64,000 bases of DNA from the NCBI RefSeq assembly GCF_009873495.1, contig NZ_CP046703.1:992001-1056000 (forward strand), in the 5' to 3' direction. Position 1 is the stretch's first letter, and the number at the start of each line of letters is the position of its first letter. A model generated the notes under the pieces. It did not search any database. It had not been told where the DNA came from and saw only the letters and a list, made by a program, of their open reading frames with translations. Both the position numbers and the translations under genes were made by a program. Source of the stretch: Nostoc sp. ATCC 53789. Lineage in GTDB: Bacteria; Cyanobacteriota; Cyanobacteriia; Cyanobacteriales; Nostocaceae. Below are positions 45,568 to 54,041 of this stretch, piece after piece.

Positions 45568-47301
45568 ATGAAAGCATCAGAAACAACTCTCCGTAACTTA
45601 CTAGAAGGTGGTAAACAGTTTCAAATACCTCTTTTTCAGCGACCATACTCTTGGAAAAAAGAGAACTGGGAGACTCTGTGGGAAGATTTGATGAGTCTTT
45701 ATAATGATGATGAAAAAGGCTTTTATTTTCTTGGGCCTATAGTAACTCAAGCTGAACTTGGAACTGCTGATGGTATAAGTCGATATATTGTTATAGACGG
45801 ACAACAACGTTTTACAACTCTTAGCATTCTTTTGGCGGCGTTAAGAAACTATCTCAAAAAATCTGACAAACAAATAGCAGAACAGATACATGAATTTTTT
45901 TTGATAAATAAGTATCAAAAGAATGATGATTTTTATAAAGTGCTGCCTACTCAGGATGACTGCGACGCATATAAAAGTATTATCGACAATAAGATAACTA
46001 AGGGTAGGAATAAAGAATCACAATCAGGAGCAATACATGAAGCTTATAAATTTTTTGATGCGAAGCTGAAGAAGCCTTTTGCAGATGAGGATATTTTGTT
46101 AGATTTTGCAAAATTTAAAAATATTATTCTAGAACGTTTGGTATTAGTAAATATTACTTCTGATAACAACGATAACCCATATCTTATTTTTGAGAGTTTG
46201 AACAATAAAGGAGAAGAATTAACCCAAGCAGATTTAGTTCGTAACTATATATTTATGAAGTTACCTTCTGAAGAAAGAGATGAAGTTTACAACAGCGAGT
46301 GGTTGCCTCTTCAAGAAAGTTTTAAATCAAACATGAAGCAAAAGGAATATGCAGATGAACTAACTAAGGCATTTTGGTTTTATCTGCGTAAAGATGGAGA
46401 GGCAGTTAATGAAAAAGCCGTTTATAAATCAATTAAACAACGTTTTGATGAATCGGCTAAACGGTTTGAAAAACCAGAACTAGGTATCAAGGCTGAGTTG
46501 CATAACCTTATAAAATTTACTAATTACTATCTACGCCTTAATTTTGACGATGAAGAACAAGAACCAAAACTAAGGCATTGGTTTCAGCGATTAAAAAAAT
46601 TGGATTTCACTACTTGTCATATATTTCTCCTGAATATTTATTATGAATATGAGGCACAACACTTATCTATTCAAGATTTTGAGAAAATCCTGCAATATTT
46701 AGAATCTTACTTTGTACGCCGTTGGATTGTTGGGATTCCTACTAGAGCTTTAGGCATAACATTTAACAATCTATATAAGCAAGTAAAGGAAACAAATCCT
46801 GAAGATTTAGTAAATGGGTTACGTCAAGTTCTAATTAGTTTTGAGAAAACTCAAGTGTTTCCTGATGACAACTTATTCTGTCAGTATATCGCCAATGAAC
46901 CTCTATATAATCCTAAAAGCTCGACAGCAAATGAACGCGTGAAGTTTTTATTAGAAAGTATAGAACAATCTCTGAGTAAGGAGCGTGTTGATACTCAGCC
47001 TATGAGTCTTGAGCATGTTATGCCCCAAAAGTCACCTTTACGTAAAGAATGGCAAGAAATGCTAGGCGAAAATTATAACAAGGCGCATAAGGAATGGCTT
47101 CACACTTTGGGTAATCTCACGTTAACACAATATAACTCTGAATTATCTAACAAATCCTTTGAGGAGAAATTGAAGATTTTAAGGGCTAGTAATGTGACTT
47201 TAAACCAATATTTTCACAAGGTAAATGTTTGGAATGAAGAGGAAATCAAAAGTCGCGCTGAATCTTTAGCTAAAATAGCGATTAAAGTATGGCCTCGATA
47301 A
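45568..47301 (+). CDS. DUF262/DUF1524 (GmrSD-like) protein
   Basis: A 577-residue protein with an N-terminal DUF262 ParB-like domain: QFQIPLFQRPYSW (17-29) and DGQQRFTTL with DGQQR at 77-81. A DUF1524 His-Me/HNH nuclease domain lies at the C-terminus (SLEHVMPQKS with His483, then HTLGNLTLTQYNSELSNKSF). This is the layout of single-chain GmrSD enzymes, type IV restriction systems that use nucleotides and cleave modified (for example glucosylated hydroxymethylcytosine) phage DNA. Defence is therefore likely, but the modification recognised is unknown. The gene is AT-rich relative to acnB and lies next to a decayed toxin-antitoxin-like pair, suggesting an accessory insert. Confidence 0.88.
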   Translation: MKASETTLRNLLEGGKQFQIPLFQRPYSWKKENWETLWEDLMSLYNDDEKGFYFLGPIVTQAELGTADGISRYIVIDGQQRFTTLSILLAALRNYLKKSDKQIAEQIHEFFLINKYQKNDDFYKVLPTQDDCDAYKSIIDNKITKGRNKESQSGAIHEAYKFFDAKLKKPFADEDILLDFAKFKNIILERLVLVNITSDNNDNPYLIFESLNNKGEELTQADLVRNYIFMKLPSEERDEVYNSEWLPLQESFKSNMKQKEYADELTKAFWFYLRKDGEAVNEKAVYKSIKQRFDESAKRFEKPELGIKAELHNLIKFTNYYLRLNFDDEEQEPKLRHWFQRLKKLDFTTCHIFLLNIYYEYEAQHLSIQDFEKILQYLESYFVRRWIVGIPTRALGITFNNLYKQVKETNPEDLVNGLRQVLISFEKTQVFPDDNLFCQYIANEPLYNPKSSTANERVKFLLESIEQSLSKERVDTQPMSLEHVMPQKSPLRKEWQEMLGENYNKAHKEWLHTLGNLTLTQYNSELSNKSFEEKLKILRASNVTLNQYFHKVNVWNEEEIKSRAESLAKIAIKVWPR

Positions 47302-47518
47302 AAGAAATTGTATGCGATCGCACCCTCTCACTTCGCACACAGACCTAACCCCTCAACTCCCTTACTTACAAGAAATCTGGCTGCCCTCTCCGCTATGCCT
47401 AACGGCAGGCTTATGCCAACGGAGAGGGGTTGGGGGAGAGGTCAATTTATGCGATCGCAATAAACTATTAAAGTCTAATTACCTGACACCAAGCTTTTTA
47501 CACATAGGAGTCATTAAA

Positions 47519-47731
47519 ATGCTTGAAGTTCACAAAAATTATGTTCTCGACGAAAATCAACAACCTATTGCTGTACAAATTCCTATCGCTGAATTTGAAA
47601 AAATTGAAGAAATTCTTGAGAATTACGGTTTAGCAAAACTCATAGAGGAAGTAGAGGAAGAAAAACTACTATCAAAAGATGAAGCCCTAAAATATTATCA
47701 ATCACTAAAACAAGAAAATGTGGCAAGTTGA
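47519..47731 (+). CDS. Antitoxin-like protein (Phd/YefM-type, 70 aa)
   Basis: A 70-residue protein, MLEVHKNYVLDENQQPIAVQ followed by IPIAEFEKIEEILENYGLAK and an acidic C-terminal helix with KDEALKYYQSLK. It matches the small type II antitoxins that abound in Nostoc. The start at 47519 is supported by AGGAG about 10 bases upstream; the longer frame starting near 47312 runs through a repeat and is unlikely. The gene after it (47740) is not the expected RelE/ParE toxin but a broken HicB-like frame. It may therefore be an orphan antitoxin. Confidence 0.75.
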   Translation: MLEVHKNYVLDENQQPIAVQIPIAEFEKIEEILENYGLAKLIEEVEEEKLLSKDEALKYYQSLKQENVAS

Positions 47732-47739
47732 AAATATTT

Positions 47740-47973
47740 ATGGAATTCTACACAACAGTTTTGCGAAAGAGTGCGGGTTATTGGGTTGCTTTATGTCTAG
47801 ACAATGGAATAGTAGGATAAGGGATAAATCAAAAAGCAGCAATAAACCAACTTAATGAAGCGATTGCATCTTTTTTGGAAGTCTATAAAATAGAAACTGA
47901 TATTTACTGTACGTCAGTAAGTATGGAAGAATTACATGAGTTTTTGGCAGTGAAAAATACTAAATCCATCTGA
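47740..47973 (+). pseudogene. HicB-like small protein interrupted by a stop codon
   Basis: The frame MEFYTTVLRKSAGYWVALCL then DNGIVG is cut by TAA at 47818-47820 (codon 27). It continues open as GINQKAAINQLNEAIASFLE to TGA at 47971-47973. The interrupted position is Gln in the expected VGQGINQ pattern, so a single CAA-to-TAA change explains the break. The full frame (77 codons) resembles HicB-like/DUF1902 proteins. It starts 8 bases after the antitoxin-like stop. Confidence 0.7.
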
Positions 47974-48261
47974 TAAATCCATACTTTGAATCAAGGTACT
48001 CGCATTTGAAAAACATTATATACGTAGTTGAATGTATATTATAAAACCGAATACTTGCTCGTAATCAAAGATAAATGTTTGCTTTCCTCACAAGTTCCTC
48101 AAATTGTTTTGCTATATATATAAATATGGGGCGAAAACCTTTAAGAATATTTAAATTCAAAAATCGCTAAACATAGTTGAGGGATTAGTCATTTTTGATA
48201 ATCCAGCATTTGGAAATCTGAAACAGTAAAGACCAATTACCAATGAAATAGGAGGTCTATT

Positions 48262-48801
48262 ATGATGTTTAAAAAGATTTTAGTTGCATTAGATCGCTCG
48301 GAAATAGGGCAACAAGTTTTTGAAGAAGCATTGAGTTTAGCAAAGTTAACACAAGCTAGCTTAATGTTAGTCCATGTTCTATCTCCAGAAGAAGAGGGTA
48401 GCCCTTATGTACCTATGATGTCTAATTTTGACTACTATCCAGGATTGACTAGTCAAAGCTTTGAGTTATACCAAAAGCAGTGGGATACCTTTAAAAATTT
48501 GGGAATCCAGATGTTGCAATCTTTCTCTGCACAAGCTAACACAGCAGGTGTAAATACAGAATTTACGCAAAATGTTGGTAATCCTGGCAGGACTATTTGT
48601 GACTTAGCCCATAGTTCTGGCACTGACTTAATTGTTATGGGGCGGCGGGGTCATTCTGGGCTAATGGAGTTATTTCTCGGTAGTGTGAGTAACTACGTTC
48701 TTCACCATGCTTCTTGTTCGGTTCATATTGTGCATCTTTCAGCTGCTGTTAAAAAAAATGAAGTTGTCAAAGAAACTACAAGTACTTTAAGCGTTAACTA
48801 A
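48262..48801 (+). CDS. Universal stress protein, single UspA domain
   Basis: A 179-residue UspA protein: MFKKILVALDRSEIGQQVFE at the start and the ATP-binding motif VMGRRGHSGLMELFLGSVSN (GRxGHSG...GSVS) near residue 130, so nucleotide binding is likely. About 20 Lys/Thr-rich residues follow the fold. AGGAGG precedes the ATG by about 7 bases, a strong ribosome site. It is monocistronic. A tandem-domain paralogue lies at 10577. Confidence 0.92.
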   Translation: MMFKKILVALDRSEIGQQVFEEALSLAKLTQASLMLVHVLSPEEEGSPYVPMMSNFDYYPGLTSQSFELYQKQWDTFKNLGIQMLQSFSAQANTAGVNTEFTQNVGNPGRTICDLAHSSGTDLIVMGRRGHSGLMELFLGSVSNYVLHHASCSVHIVHLSAAVKKNEVVKETTSTLSVN

Positions 48802-49148
48802 TTACTACTTTGTCAAACTAGTTTTGAGGGTTTGTAGTAAGGATTTTAGGGTTTAGAAGAGAAGGACTAAAGTCCTTACTACGAACTTGCTTGCCATCAA
48901 TTTAAACTTGACAGACTACTAATATTGCATAAATCATAGCCAGCCAAATTCAGAATTTGGTTTATTTTCAACTACCCAATTACCTCAATTAATGGCCTCT
49001 ATAGAGTTAAATCGCTACAGACTATCCTTAACTGCACGGTATTAGGCTAAAATTGAGCGTAGGCGTAGCCCGTCGTAGACATCGCTTTTTCAGTGAAAAA
49101 GAAAAAGTCCTCTACCCAAAATTAGAGTTGAGAGCAAAAAGTGGATCT
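48802..49148. other. Intergenic region with an SDR, no gene seen
   Basis: About 350 bases. The complete 29-nt short dispersed repeat at 49057-49085 is the only clear structure. Near 48830-48885, TTTGTAGTAAGGATTTTAG and AGGACTAAAGTCCTTACTAC form a loose inverted pair. Confidence 0.5.
49057..49085 (-). repeat. 29-nt short dispersed repeat (SDR), full copy
   Basis: Reverse-oriented copy: GCGTAGGCGTAGCCCGTCGT followed by AGACATCGC. Its reverse complement matches 25144-25172 at nearly every base. It lies 63 bases upstream of the DOPA-dioxygenase-like start. Confidence 0.75.
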
Positions 49149-49514
49149 ATGAAAGAAGATACCATTGAGATCGCTGGTTTTCATGCTCATGTTTACTTCG
49201 ATGCTGCGAGTCGGGATGTCGCTGCGCGTGTACGTGAAGGATTGGGCGCTAGATTTGACGTGCAACTCGGACGCTGGTTTGATAAGCCTATTGGGCCCCA
49301 CCCAAAGGGGATGTATCAAGTTGCTTTCTTACCGAATCAGTTTGATAAAGTCGTTCCTTGGTTAATGCTTAATCGTGAGGGATTAGATATTCTTGTCCAC
49401 CCTGAGACAGGCGATGCTGTCTCAGACCACGCGGTTTATTCTCTCTGGTTAGGAGAAAAGTTAGATTTGAATATTGAGTTTCTTCGACAACTTAGTTCGA
49501 CTTCATCCAATTAA
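49149..49514 (+). CDS. DOPA 4,5-dioxygenase family protein
   Basis: A 121-residue protein of the DOPA_dioxygen family, small extradiol ring-cleaving enzymes known from betalain-related chemistry in fungi and from bacteria. His-rich motifs are GFHAHVYFD near the start, GPHPKGMYQVAF, VHPETGDAVSDHAVYSLWLG. Substrate here is unknown. The start at 49149 is chosen because the family begins near (I/V)xGFHAHVYF and because the frame upstream runs through a short dispersed repeat. Monocistronic. Confidence 0.85.
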   Translation: MKEDTIEIAGFHAHVYFDAASRDVAARVREGLGARFDVQLGRWFDKPIGPHPKGMYQVAFLPNQFDKVVPWLMLNREGLDILVHPETGDAVSDHAVYSLWLGEKLDLNIEFLRQLSSTSSN

Positions 49515-49602
49515 GAGAAGTAACGCACTTTGTTGGGTAAAAGTTATGGGCTAAGGCGTGAAACTTGATGATGACTAAAGTGCCCACTACAAACTTCTGA
49601 TG

Positions 49603-50991
49603 TTAATTTTCATATAATTCAACCACGGGTAAACCTTTTTCGGGAATACTGCTGAGAAAGCGTTCTCGAATTGAATCTAATTTATAGCCACAAATTAAAC
49701 TTAGTATGCCAAGTAAAACTGGTGTAATGACTATGTTTATAGGTAGATTAATTACGATTAGTAACAATGCTAAAATCGTCAATCCTAAAGTCAAATTTTG
49801 ACAAAAACTTTTGACTTTATCTATCAAAACTAGAGATTGTCGACAACTAGGGCAATGCTTTGTATGTCTGTGCCAGATATCGTATAATTGCTCATCACTT
49901 AATTCTTGAAAAGGTGCTTCTACTACTCCCTGCAATGCAGGTTTACCATCGGCAAATTCATCTAACCATTTCCGAAAAGTAACGATGCCAACGTCAGCTA
50001 CTGAAGGCATAAAATATGACTTTTGCCAAGTTCTATTCACCACAGATTCATTAACAGCTTGAGAGTGCATCATTGATAAATCTTGGTTACTCAACTTATA
50101 ACTAGATGAATGTTTTAACCCAGTTTGTAAATATTTGGGCAGAAGCTCAAACCAGAAATTACCTTTTTGTGGAGGGGTATCAGCAATAAATTTACCAATT
50201 TGTTTACAATAACCTGATTTGGTGGGCACAAAATACAACTGAAATAAAGCAAATTTACCGTTAGAATATTTATAGCTGGTTGTATTAGAACAGGGTGGAG
50301 TGAACTTCCTAGTCGCATCCATATCTTTGTTAAAAATATTGTAACCAGAATGTTTTAACGTAAAACCATCTTCAGCAGATATTTCTCCAAATACTTCAAA
50401 ATTTTGTATAGGTATTGCTCTTTCTGGAGAAAATCCAGCAATTCCTTTATGCAAAAATTGAGCGTGAGAAGGATCAAAACTACTTTCAACAGAGACAGTG
50501 TAACCAACAGGAACTTCTGACATAAACCAATCGGTTAACGAGCTATCAAGTTGAGATTCTGGCATCAGGGCAGGTTGCTTGGTAGTGCTATCTTCAAAAG
50601 CAGTAGGACTATCATCTGCCCAAATCCACAGTAATCCTTGTAACACTTGAGTAGGGTATGTTGTTACTTGCGATCGCTCACTATTACAAGCAGCTTTTAA
50701 AGCCTTTTCGTCACTCAACATCGGAATATTTGTACATTTTCCTGCCCCATCAAAACACCAACCATGATGACGACACATCAGGTTTCCATTTTCATGGATA
50801 CTTCCTAAAGATAACTGTGCCAATTTATGGGGGCAACTATCATCCATTGCTACCCAATTTTGATGTTTGTCTCTCCAAATTACCAGCTTTTTTCCAAGCA
50901 AAGTGATAGGGGTCGGATAAGAGGGTTCCAGATAGCTGATGGGAGTTATTGGATACCACTGTTTAGTCCAAGAGAAGCTAGTTGTCATCAA
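49603..50991 (-). CDS. Rieske 2Fe-2S oxygenase with PaO domain
   Basis: A 462-residue Rieske non-haem iron oxygenase. The Rieske cluster is CPHKLAQLSLG (CxH) with CRHHGWCF (CxxH), residues ~50-75. The mononuclear iron site is DPSHAQFLHKG (D-x2-H-x4-H). A pheophorbide-a-oxygenase-type C-terminal domain follows, with the redox CxxC in KHCPSCRQS and a hydrophobic double helix (LTLGLTILALLLIVINLPI...) that anchors it in a membrane. Relatives are PaO, Tic55 and CAO of plants; cyanobacterial members act on chlorophyll derivatives or unknown substrates. No ferredoxin reductase is adjacent. Confidence 0.92.
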   Translation of the reverse strand: MMTTSFSWTKQWYPITPISYLEPSYPTPITLLGKKLVIWRDKHQNWVAMDDSCPHKLAQLSLGSIHENGNLMCRHHGWCFDGAGKCTNIPMLSDEKALKAACNSERSQVTTYPTQVLQGLLWIWADDSPTAFEDSTTKQPALMPESQLDSSLTDWFMSEVPVGYTVSVESSFDPSHAQFLHKGIAGFSPERAIPIQNFEVFGEISAEDGFTLKHSGYNIFNKDMDATRKFTPPCSNTTSYKYSNGKFALFQLYFVPTKSGYCKQIGKFIADTPPQKGNFWFELLPKYLQTGLKHSSSYKLSNQDLSMMHSQAVNESVVNRTWQKSYFMPSVADVGIVTFRKWLDEFADGKPALQGVVEAPFQELSDEQLYDIWHRHTKHCPSCRQSLVLIDKVKSFCQNLTLGLTILALLLIVINLPINIVITPVLLGILSLICGYKLDSIRERFLSSIPEKGLPVVELYEN

Positions 50992-51053
50992 ATTAATATA
51001 TTCAACTTTTTTAATTAGGTTTGCGATCGCGCATCCGCAACACCATACTGGTA

Positions 51054-51974
51054 CTAAAAGGGATTAGCCTCTGTCACCACTTCTGGCAGTGGAATAAACT
51101 CTGTTTCTTCTGAAACGTTAGCAAAGCGGCAATCTTGCCAATCGGCTTTTGCTTGCTCTATCCGCTCTGGTCGGCTAGAAACAAAATTCCACCATTTGTA
51201 GCGTGTACCCAATGGTTCACCACCAATAACAATACACCGAGCAGGAGCAGCAGCAGAAACCCTGATTTCATCTGCTGGTTCTAGGATGGCAAGGCGATAT
51301 GGCTCTAGCGGTTGCTCATTAATGCTTAAACCTTCTGTGACGCTGTATACTGCCCTTTCTGAATAACCAGTGGGAATAGTAAAGTGAGCATTGGCAGACA
51401 GTATTACATCTAAATAGAGAATAGGTGAGAAAACTTTGACTGGTGAGGTGTACCCAAGTGCTTGTCCAGCAATGAGTTTGATGATAGCGCCATTCTCTTC
51501 CCAAGTAGGAAGGGTTTGGGCAGGATAGTGAGTGAAACTTGGATCGATTTCTTCGTATTCTACAGGCAAGGCGACCCAGGTTTGAATGCCATGAATGGTG
51601 CTTTCTTTTTGACGATCGCTGTCTGGCGATCGCTCCGAATGTACAATCCCCTTTCCCGCCGTCATCCAGTTTACGGCACCCTGTTGAATTTCCTGCACAG
51701 TGCCTAAACTATCGCGGTGCATCAAAGCACCATCAAATAGGTAAGTTACGGTGGCAAGATTGATATGAGGATGTGGTCGGACATCGATACCTTTGTTGGG
51801 TGGCAAAACAGACGGGCCAACATGATCAAAGAAGATAAATGGCCCGACCATTTGACAATGAAGATATGGCAAACTGCGGCGGGCAATAAACCCACCCAAA
51901 TCTTTAACTTCAGGTTCAATCAGTTGAAGTATTGCCATAAGTAATGGGTGGTAATTGGTAAATGCTGGAATCAT
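51054..51974 (-). CDS. Pirin family protein
   Basis: A ~306-residue bicupin of the pirin family. The first cupin has DVRPHPHINLATVTYLFDG with the metal-binding HPHxN, then MHRDSLG and GKGIVHSER. The C-terminal cupin includes LAILEPADEIRVSA and RCIVIGGEPLG. Bacterial pirins are often quercetinases or redox regulators; activity is unknown here. Three starts are possible: GTG at 51989, ATG at 51974 (GGTGGA about 9 bases upstream, chosen) and ATG at 51938. It follows the Rieske gene's strand with 62 bases between them. Confidence 0.85.
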   Translation of the reverse strand: MIPAFTNYHPLLMAILQLIEPEVKDLGGFIARRSLPYLHCQMVGPFIFFDHVGPSVLPPNKGIDVRPHPHINLATVTYLFDGALMHRDSLGTVQEIQQGAVNWMTAGKGIVHSERSPDSDRQKESTIHGIQTWVALPVEYEEIDPSFTHYPAQTLPTWEENGAIIKLIAGQALGYTSPVKVFSPILYLDVILSANAHFTIPTGYSERAVYSVTEGLSINEQPLEPYRLAILEPADEIRVSAAAPARCIVIGGEPLGTRYKWWNFVSSRPERIEQAKADWQDCRFANVSEETEFIPLPEVVTEANPF

Positions 51975-51989
51975 TATAAGTAGATCCAC

Positions 51990-52294
51990 CAGAAAAAAGC
52001 TAACTTTTATGAGTTATCTGTTTGTGCGATCGCCTCTGGGTGGCGTTTCGCGCCATCGCTCCTCTTCGGTCAGAATTCTGTTTCGATAAACAACCTAGAG
52101 AATCAGGCATAACACGATTAGAAGGGGCTATTTGCCCTTCAATACTTTTCGGGTTTTGGGGGAAAGGGGAAAGGGAAAGGGTTTGAATTTCCCTTTCCCC
52201 ATTACCCTTTAACCTTTCCCCAGACCAAAAGAGAGATTATTGGGTTTAACCAAAAAGTATTGATTTGCCTTTATGCTGACCGAAAGGAGAAAAA
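51990..52294. other. Intergenic region with repeats, no gene seen
   Basis: About 300 bases between divergent genes. GGGGAAAGGGGAAAGGGAAAG at about 52157-52178 is matched by CCCTTTCCCC and CCTTTCCCC at about 52191-52221, a G/A-rich inverted repeat that could fold strongly. A short GC-rich repeat (CTGGGTGGCGTTTCGCGCCA) lies at about 52034. Confidence 0.5.
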
Positions 52295-52918
52295 ATGTTT
52301 ATGAGACAAAATCTTATATACCGCCAAGGCTTGCTAAAAACCCTGACTCTAGCTTTATTTATATTGGCATCTGTGATGCCCCCCAGTGTTCTAGCTAACG
52401 AGAGCGGAAAATCCCCAACTTTCGATGGTACAACAACACTCCAAACCATACTTACTAGCAGTCATCGCTCCCTTGCAAATCGCGATCGCGACAAGTACCG
52501 CCACCCCGCCGAAACTCTAAAATTCTTTGGTTTACGCCCCAACATGACTGTGGTTGAATTATGGCCAGGGAGTGGGTGGTATACCGAGATATTAGCCCCA
52601 TTTCTAGCATCAAAGGGACAACTCATAGTTACTAACTCTGCCAGTAGCAGTAAACCCACTTTGGCTTTTCAACAGAAGCTAGCAGCTAATCCAGAGGTTT
52701 TTGGTAAGGTCAAAGTGGTTCCAATTAATCCTCCAAACGAACTTACCTTAGCCCCAGACAACTCTGTAGACTTAGTCTTTTTGCCCGTACCAGCCACCAC
52801 AGAATCTAGCGCAGCGTTCCCCAGTTGCGTCAATGTTAAGAGTCCCGCTTTTTTGTTAACGATCGCACTTGACATTCAAGACAGTCGCTACAATTTTTTG
52901 CAACATTTTAGAATTTAG
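52295..52918 (+). CDS. Exported class I methyltransferase-like protein, C-terminally altered
   Basis: A 207-residue protein with a signal peptide (LTLALFILASVMPPSVLA). A SAM-dependent methyltransferase fold follows, with RHPAETLKFFGLRPNMTVVE and LWPGSGWYTEILAPFL. Periplasmic relatives are usually ~260-280 residues and continue after the NSVDLV strand with a LTFRNVHNW-type segment and a full second half. Here the sequence changes after NSVDLVF to an unrelated tail (PVPATTESSAAFPSC...) and ends. It therefore looks truncated by deletion and may be inactive. The MDR gene begins 13 bases after its stop. Confidence 0.65.
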   Translation: MFMRQNLIYRQGLLKTLTLALFILASVMPPSVLANESGKSPTFDGTTTLQTILTSSHRSLANRDRDKYRHPAETLKFFGLRPNMTVVELWPGSGWYTEILAPFLASKGQLIVTNSASSSKPTLAFQQKLAANPEVFGKVKVVPINPPNELTLAPDNSVDLVFLPVPATTESSAAFPSCVNVKSPAFLLTIALDIQDSRYNFLQHFRI

Positions 52919-52931
52919 AGGAAAATAACTG

Positions 52932-53954
52932 ATGTCTGATTTAATGAACAAACAAATCATCCTCAAAAGTCGTCCAGTTGGCGAACCAAAAGAGAGTGAT
53001 TTTGCTTTAGTAGAAACACCAACTCCCGAACCGGGTGAAGGCGAAATTCTTAGCCGCACCATTTATCTATCTCTCGACCCTTATATGCGTGGTCGCATTA
53101 GTGCAAGCGAGTCTTATGCTGCATCAGTAGAATTGAATTCTGCGATCGTGGGTGGTACAGTCAGCCAAGTAATTAAATCAAATTATCCTCAATTTCAAGT
53201 AGGGGATTTTGTTCTGAGCAATAACGGTTGGCAAACTTATGCTGTATCTAAGGGTGAGACACTACGTAAACTTGATCCCACTCAAGCACCTTTATCTTAT
53301 AGCTTAGGTGTACTGGGTATGCCTGGTCTGACTGCTTATGCTGCTTTGCTTGATATTGGTCAACCGAAAGAAGGTGAAACTGTTGTGGTTTCAGCCGCCT
53401 CTGGTGCTGTCGGTGCAGTAGCAGGCCAAATTGCCAAAATTAAAGGTGCTAGAGTAGTGGGAATTGTTGGGAGTGACGATAAGCGGGACTATATAGTTAA
53501 AGAATTAGGCTTTGATGTTGGCATTAACCGCAAAACCCAAGAACTTGATTCAGCACTCAAAGAAGCTGCACCTAATGGAATTGATGTTTACTATGACAAT
53601 ACAGCAGGTGTGATTTTAGAAACTGTATTGCAGCAGATCAACCTTGGGGCAAGAATTCCATTAGTAGGTTTGATTTCGGAGTATAACGCTACATCTACTC
53701 CATCAGGGCCTAATTTAATGCCACTACTAATCAAACGAGCTTTAATCAAAGGTTTCTTAGTTTCCGATTATCAACATCGGTTTAATGATTTTTTGCATGA
53801 TGTTTCTGGATGGTTACAGTCTGGTCAGCTTAAGTATAAAGAAGATGTAGTTATGGGTTTAGAAAATGCTCCTCATGCATTCATCGGTTTACTTCGAGGT
53901 GATAATTTTGGCAAGCTGATTGTTAAGGTAAACGACGATCCAACAGCCAAGTAA
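52932..53954 (+). CDS. NADP-dependent MDR oxidoreductase (PTGR/CurA-like)
   Basis: A 340-residue zinc-independent medium-chain reductase of the prostaglandin-reductase/CurA group. It shows RTIYLSLDPYMRGRISASES, the nucleotide-binding ASGAVGAVAGQIAKIKGARV, GSDDKRDYIVKELGFD, GIDVYYDNTAG, and the C-terminal GLENAPHAFIGLLRGDNFGK. It reduces alpha,beta-unsaturated carbonyls with NADPH; the natural substrate is unknown. It probably forms an operon with the methyltransferase remnant upstream, which provides the nearest promoter. Confidence 0.93.
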   Translation: MSDLMNKQIILKSRPVGEPKESDFALVETPTPEPGEGEILSRTIYLSLDPYMRGRISASESYAASVELNSAIVGGTVSQVIKSNYPQFQVGDFVLSNNGWQTYAVSKGETLRKLDPTQAPLSYSLGVLGMPGLTAYAALLDIGQPKEGETVVVSAASGAVGAVAGQIAKIKGARVVGIVGSDDKRDYIVKELGFDVGINRKTQELDSALKEAAPNGIDVYYDNTAGVILETVLQQINLGARIPLVGLISEYNATSTPSGPNLMPLLIKRALIKGFLVSDYQHRFNDFLHDVSGWLQSGQLKYKEDVVMGLENAPHAFIGLLRGDNFGKLIVKVNDDPTAK

Positions 53955-54041
53955 AAGGCACAGCACTAGAGACAAGGGAGCAAATTATTAAAAGTCAGCG
54001 TCAGTAGTAGTTGAATTAACTCAAGTTTTAGGTGTAACTAA

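Noticed and set aside
47312..47518. N-terminal extension of the antitoxin-like gene
   Set aside because: It translates a C/T-rich dispersed repeat; the ATG at 47519 has a ribosome site and matches the family start.
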